From the NCBI GenBank assembly GCA_021793595.1, contig JAJYSL010000130.1, positions 1 to 10,995 on the forward strand: a stretch of DNA of 10,995 nucleotides, written 5' to 3'. The notes below the pieces were generated by a model. The model had not been told where the DNA came from. It did not search any database and worked only from the letters and a program-made list of their open reading frames with translations. Below are positions 9,701 to 10,995 of the stretch, in pieces. Numbering within the stretch: the stretch's first letter is position 1; every line of letters starts with the position of its first letter. Source of the stretch: Acidobacteriota bacterium. GTDB taxonomy: Bacteria > Acidobacteriota > Terriglobia > Terriglobales > Acidobacteriaceae. Made by a program: the position numbers and the translations under genes.

Positions 9701-10609
9701 CTAAGCGGTCTTTTTACGGCGCGAGGGCGGCTTGACGAGCTTGAGGCCGCCGATTTTGGATTTGCTTCTGCGGGCCGCGGGAGTGTGTTTCGAGGCAGCC
9801 GATTTACGGCTGTCGGATGCGATTTCAGGGTGGTCGAGGCTCTTGCGCAGAGCATCCATCAAGTTGATGACCTTGGCGCGCTTCGGCGCTTTCTCCTCCT
9901 GCGGAATGGGATGATGCTCCTTCCTGGCATCGATCAGCTCGCGCAGCGCGACTTCATAATCGTCGACGAATTTCGAGGGATTGAATTTTGCGGTGCTGCG
10001 GCGAATCAATTCTTTTGCCAAGGCGAGCTGATCCTTGTCGATGCTTTGCTCTTTGATGTCGGAGAAATATTCGGCGGCATCGCGCAACTCGGCTGCATAG
10101 CGCAGGGTATAGGCCATGAGACCGCGCGATTTAGGATTGCTGGGCGGCAGCAGGGCGATCAGGTGCTCGCGGCCCGCGAAAGCGACTTCTCCCAGGCCGG
10201 CCTTGCCTGTTTCCCGCAGCGCTTTTTGGATGACGGCGAAGGCCTGCGCCTGAGCGTCGTTTTGTGGGACGACGAAATAGGGCTTTTCGAAGAAGGTGAG
10301 ATCGATCTCAGCTGTGTCAACGAACTGGACGATCTGCAGGGTCTTCTTGCTGGGAATTCTCAGGTGGGCAATTTCATCCGGCTCGAGGAGAACGTATTCT
10401 CCTTTGCTGACCTCATATCCTTTGACGATATCGGCCCGATCGACGGACTCGCGGTCTTCGGCGACATTCTTGTGGCGAATTCGTTCTCCGGTTTTGCGAT
10501 CGATTTGATGCAGGGTAATTTCACTGGCCGGCTCAGTGGCCGGGAACAGAGAAACGCCGAAGGAGACCAGGGAGATTTGAAGTTGGCCGGACCAATAGGG
10601 ACGCGCCAC
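9701..10609 (-). CDS. ku: Bacterial Ku protein (non-homologous end joining)
   Basis: Ku forms a homodimeric ring that threads onto broken DNA ends and recruits LigD. The 302-residue product has the Ku core at about 1-195, starting ARPYWSGQLQISLVSFGVSL, with ITLHQIDRKTGERIRHKNV, VKGYEVSKGEYVLLEPDEI and DLTFFEKPYFVVP. A short conserved C-terminal region (VINLMDALRKSL, about 247-258), known as the LigD-contact zone in bacterial Ku, follows. The protein ends in a basic tail of about 30 residues rich in Lys, Arg and Ser, common in Ku proteins that bind DNA internally. The start is GTG at 10609 with GAGGA six bases upstream; an ATG 13 bases earlier is out of frame. It is first in a two-gene operon with ligD and divergent from the gene at the right edge. 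Confidence 0.97.
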   Translation of the reverse strand: MARPYWSGQLQISLVSFGVSLFPATEPASEITLHQIDRKTGERIRHKNVAEDRESVDRADIVKGYEVSKGEYVLLEPDEIAHLRIPSKKTLQIVQFVDTAEIDLTFFEKPYFVVPQNDAQAQAFAVIQKALRETGKAGLGEVAFAGREHLIALLPPSNPKSRGLMAYTLRYAAELRDAAEYFSDIKEQSIDKDQLALAKELIRRSTAKFNPSKFVDDYEVALRELIDARKEHHPIPQEEKAPKRAKVINLMDALRKSLDHPEIASDSRKSAASKHTPAARRSKSKIGGLKLVKPPSRRKKTA

Positions 10610-10851
10610 GGGCTGTCCTCATGTAGAGAGCAAATTTTCTTCCAGCAACTAGGATTCCATCGCGAGGCAAGAGGGTGCCACAGGGATGGAAATTGACGGT
10701 CACGCGGCAGTGGGGTGAGGTCATACAATCGAAGCTTGCGGTTTTTGACGACACAAATTTGGAGCGTGGAATGCGGCGGTATCACGCGATCCTGGAAAAT
10801 CGCCGGTCCGAATGAGGCATTGCCGATTGCGGAGGGAGTAGGGCAACGGAT
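10610..10851. other. Divergent intergenic region between ku and the uxaB-like gene
   Basis: This 242-base gap must hold promoters for both directions. I see isolated plus-strand boxes (TTGACG at 10693 and 10745, TACAAT at 10724-10729), but none are paired at normal spacing, so no promoter is called. A 14-codon plus-strand frame (10771-10815, MRRYHAILENRRSE) with GGAG six bases upstream could be a leader peptide but could equally be chance. Confidence 0.4.
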
Positions 10852-10995
10852 ATGGAATTGTCGATGAAGGAAACCTTGCCGCGATTGAATGCGGAATTTC
10901 TGCAGAGCCATCCGGATCTGGCGCCGCAAGCCGCCGGCGATCCGTTGCCGGAACGAGTGTTGCAGTTCGGCACGGGCGTGTTTCTTCGAGATCGG
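10852..10995 (+). CDS. Tagaturonate reductase-like (mannitol dehydrogenase superfamily), N-terminal fragment
   Basis: Only the first 48 residues are in the window, open to the right edge. The segment LPERVLQFGTGVFLR matches the N-terminal Rossmann nucleotide-binding start of the UxaB/mannitol-dehydrogenase family, where a QFGxGxFLR motif is diagnostic. UxaB reduces D-tagaturonate to D-altronate with NADH in galacturonate breakdown; fructuronate reductase or mannitol dehydrogenase are alternatives that 48 residues cannot exclude. The start is ATG 10852, with a purine-rich stretch GGAGGGAG about 14 bases upstream; a second in-frame ATG at 10864 is possible. The gene is divergent from ku, so a functional link with repair is not implied. 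Confidence 0.75.
   Translation, partial: MELSMKETLPRLNAEFLQSHPDLAPQAAGDPLPERVLQFGTGVFLRDR

Noticed and set aside
9785..10696. 303-codon plus-strand frame antisense to ku, and similar frames at 7853-8623 and 8924-9574 antisense to ligD
   Set aside because: They mirror intact Ku and LigD coding sequence and show no independent domain or ribosome site evidence.

Overview
The window is a GC-rich chromosomal segment of housekeeping and accessory-metabolism genes, with no sign of phage, plasmid or insertion sequence. The MraY N-terminus, the PE-LIG-POL layout of LigD beside Ku, MntR/MntH and a tagaturonate reductase-type start would fit a soil Acidobacteriota (Terriglobia-like) genome. That placement is an inference from remembered family resemblance, not a search result.

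Layout. Positions 1-487 (minus) hold the N-terminal part of mraY, which runs off the left edge. Positions 488-784 carry no gene. A strong intrinsic terminator (785-830) closes the large pyruvate phosphate dikinase gene ppdK (864-3638, minus). Positions 3639-4411 are a long non-coding stretch. It holds a palindromic repeat-like element, an orphan minus-strand intrinsic terminator (3744-3771), a cluster of GGTTGCC/GGCAACC half-sites (4214-4291), and a perfect 16-bp hairpin (4348-4383) just before mntR. The manganese module follows on the plus strand: mntR (4412-5083, DtxR/MntR family) and mntH (5158-6498, Nramp transporter). A small hydrophilic hypothetical protein (6610-6816, plus) overlaps tail to tail with ligD. 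The NHEJ operon ku-ligD (10609 down to 6767, minus) is tightly coupled, with a 3-bp gap. At the right edge the start of a tagaturonate reductase-like gene (10852 onward, plus) is divergent from ku.

How the genes work together. MntR probably senses intracellular Mn(II) and represses mntH, and perhaps itself, through the palindromes ahead of mntR and between the two genes. Ku and LigD form a two-component double-strand-break repair system: Ku holds the ends, and LigD supplies 3'-end processing, gap filling and ligation. Bacterial LigD polymerase and phosphoesterase activities are known to favour Mn(II), so the adjacency of manganese import and NHEJ is suggestive but unproven. PPDK links pyruvate and PEP. 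MraY makes lipid I for peptidoglycan.

I see no clearly new multi-gene system. The most interesting unexplained signals are in the ppdK-mntR intergenic region: an orphan terminator implying an unannotated minus-strand RNA or an attenuated ppdK leader, and a dense operator-like array followed by a perfect hairpin.
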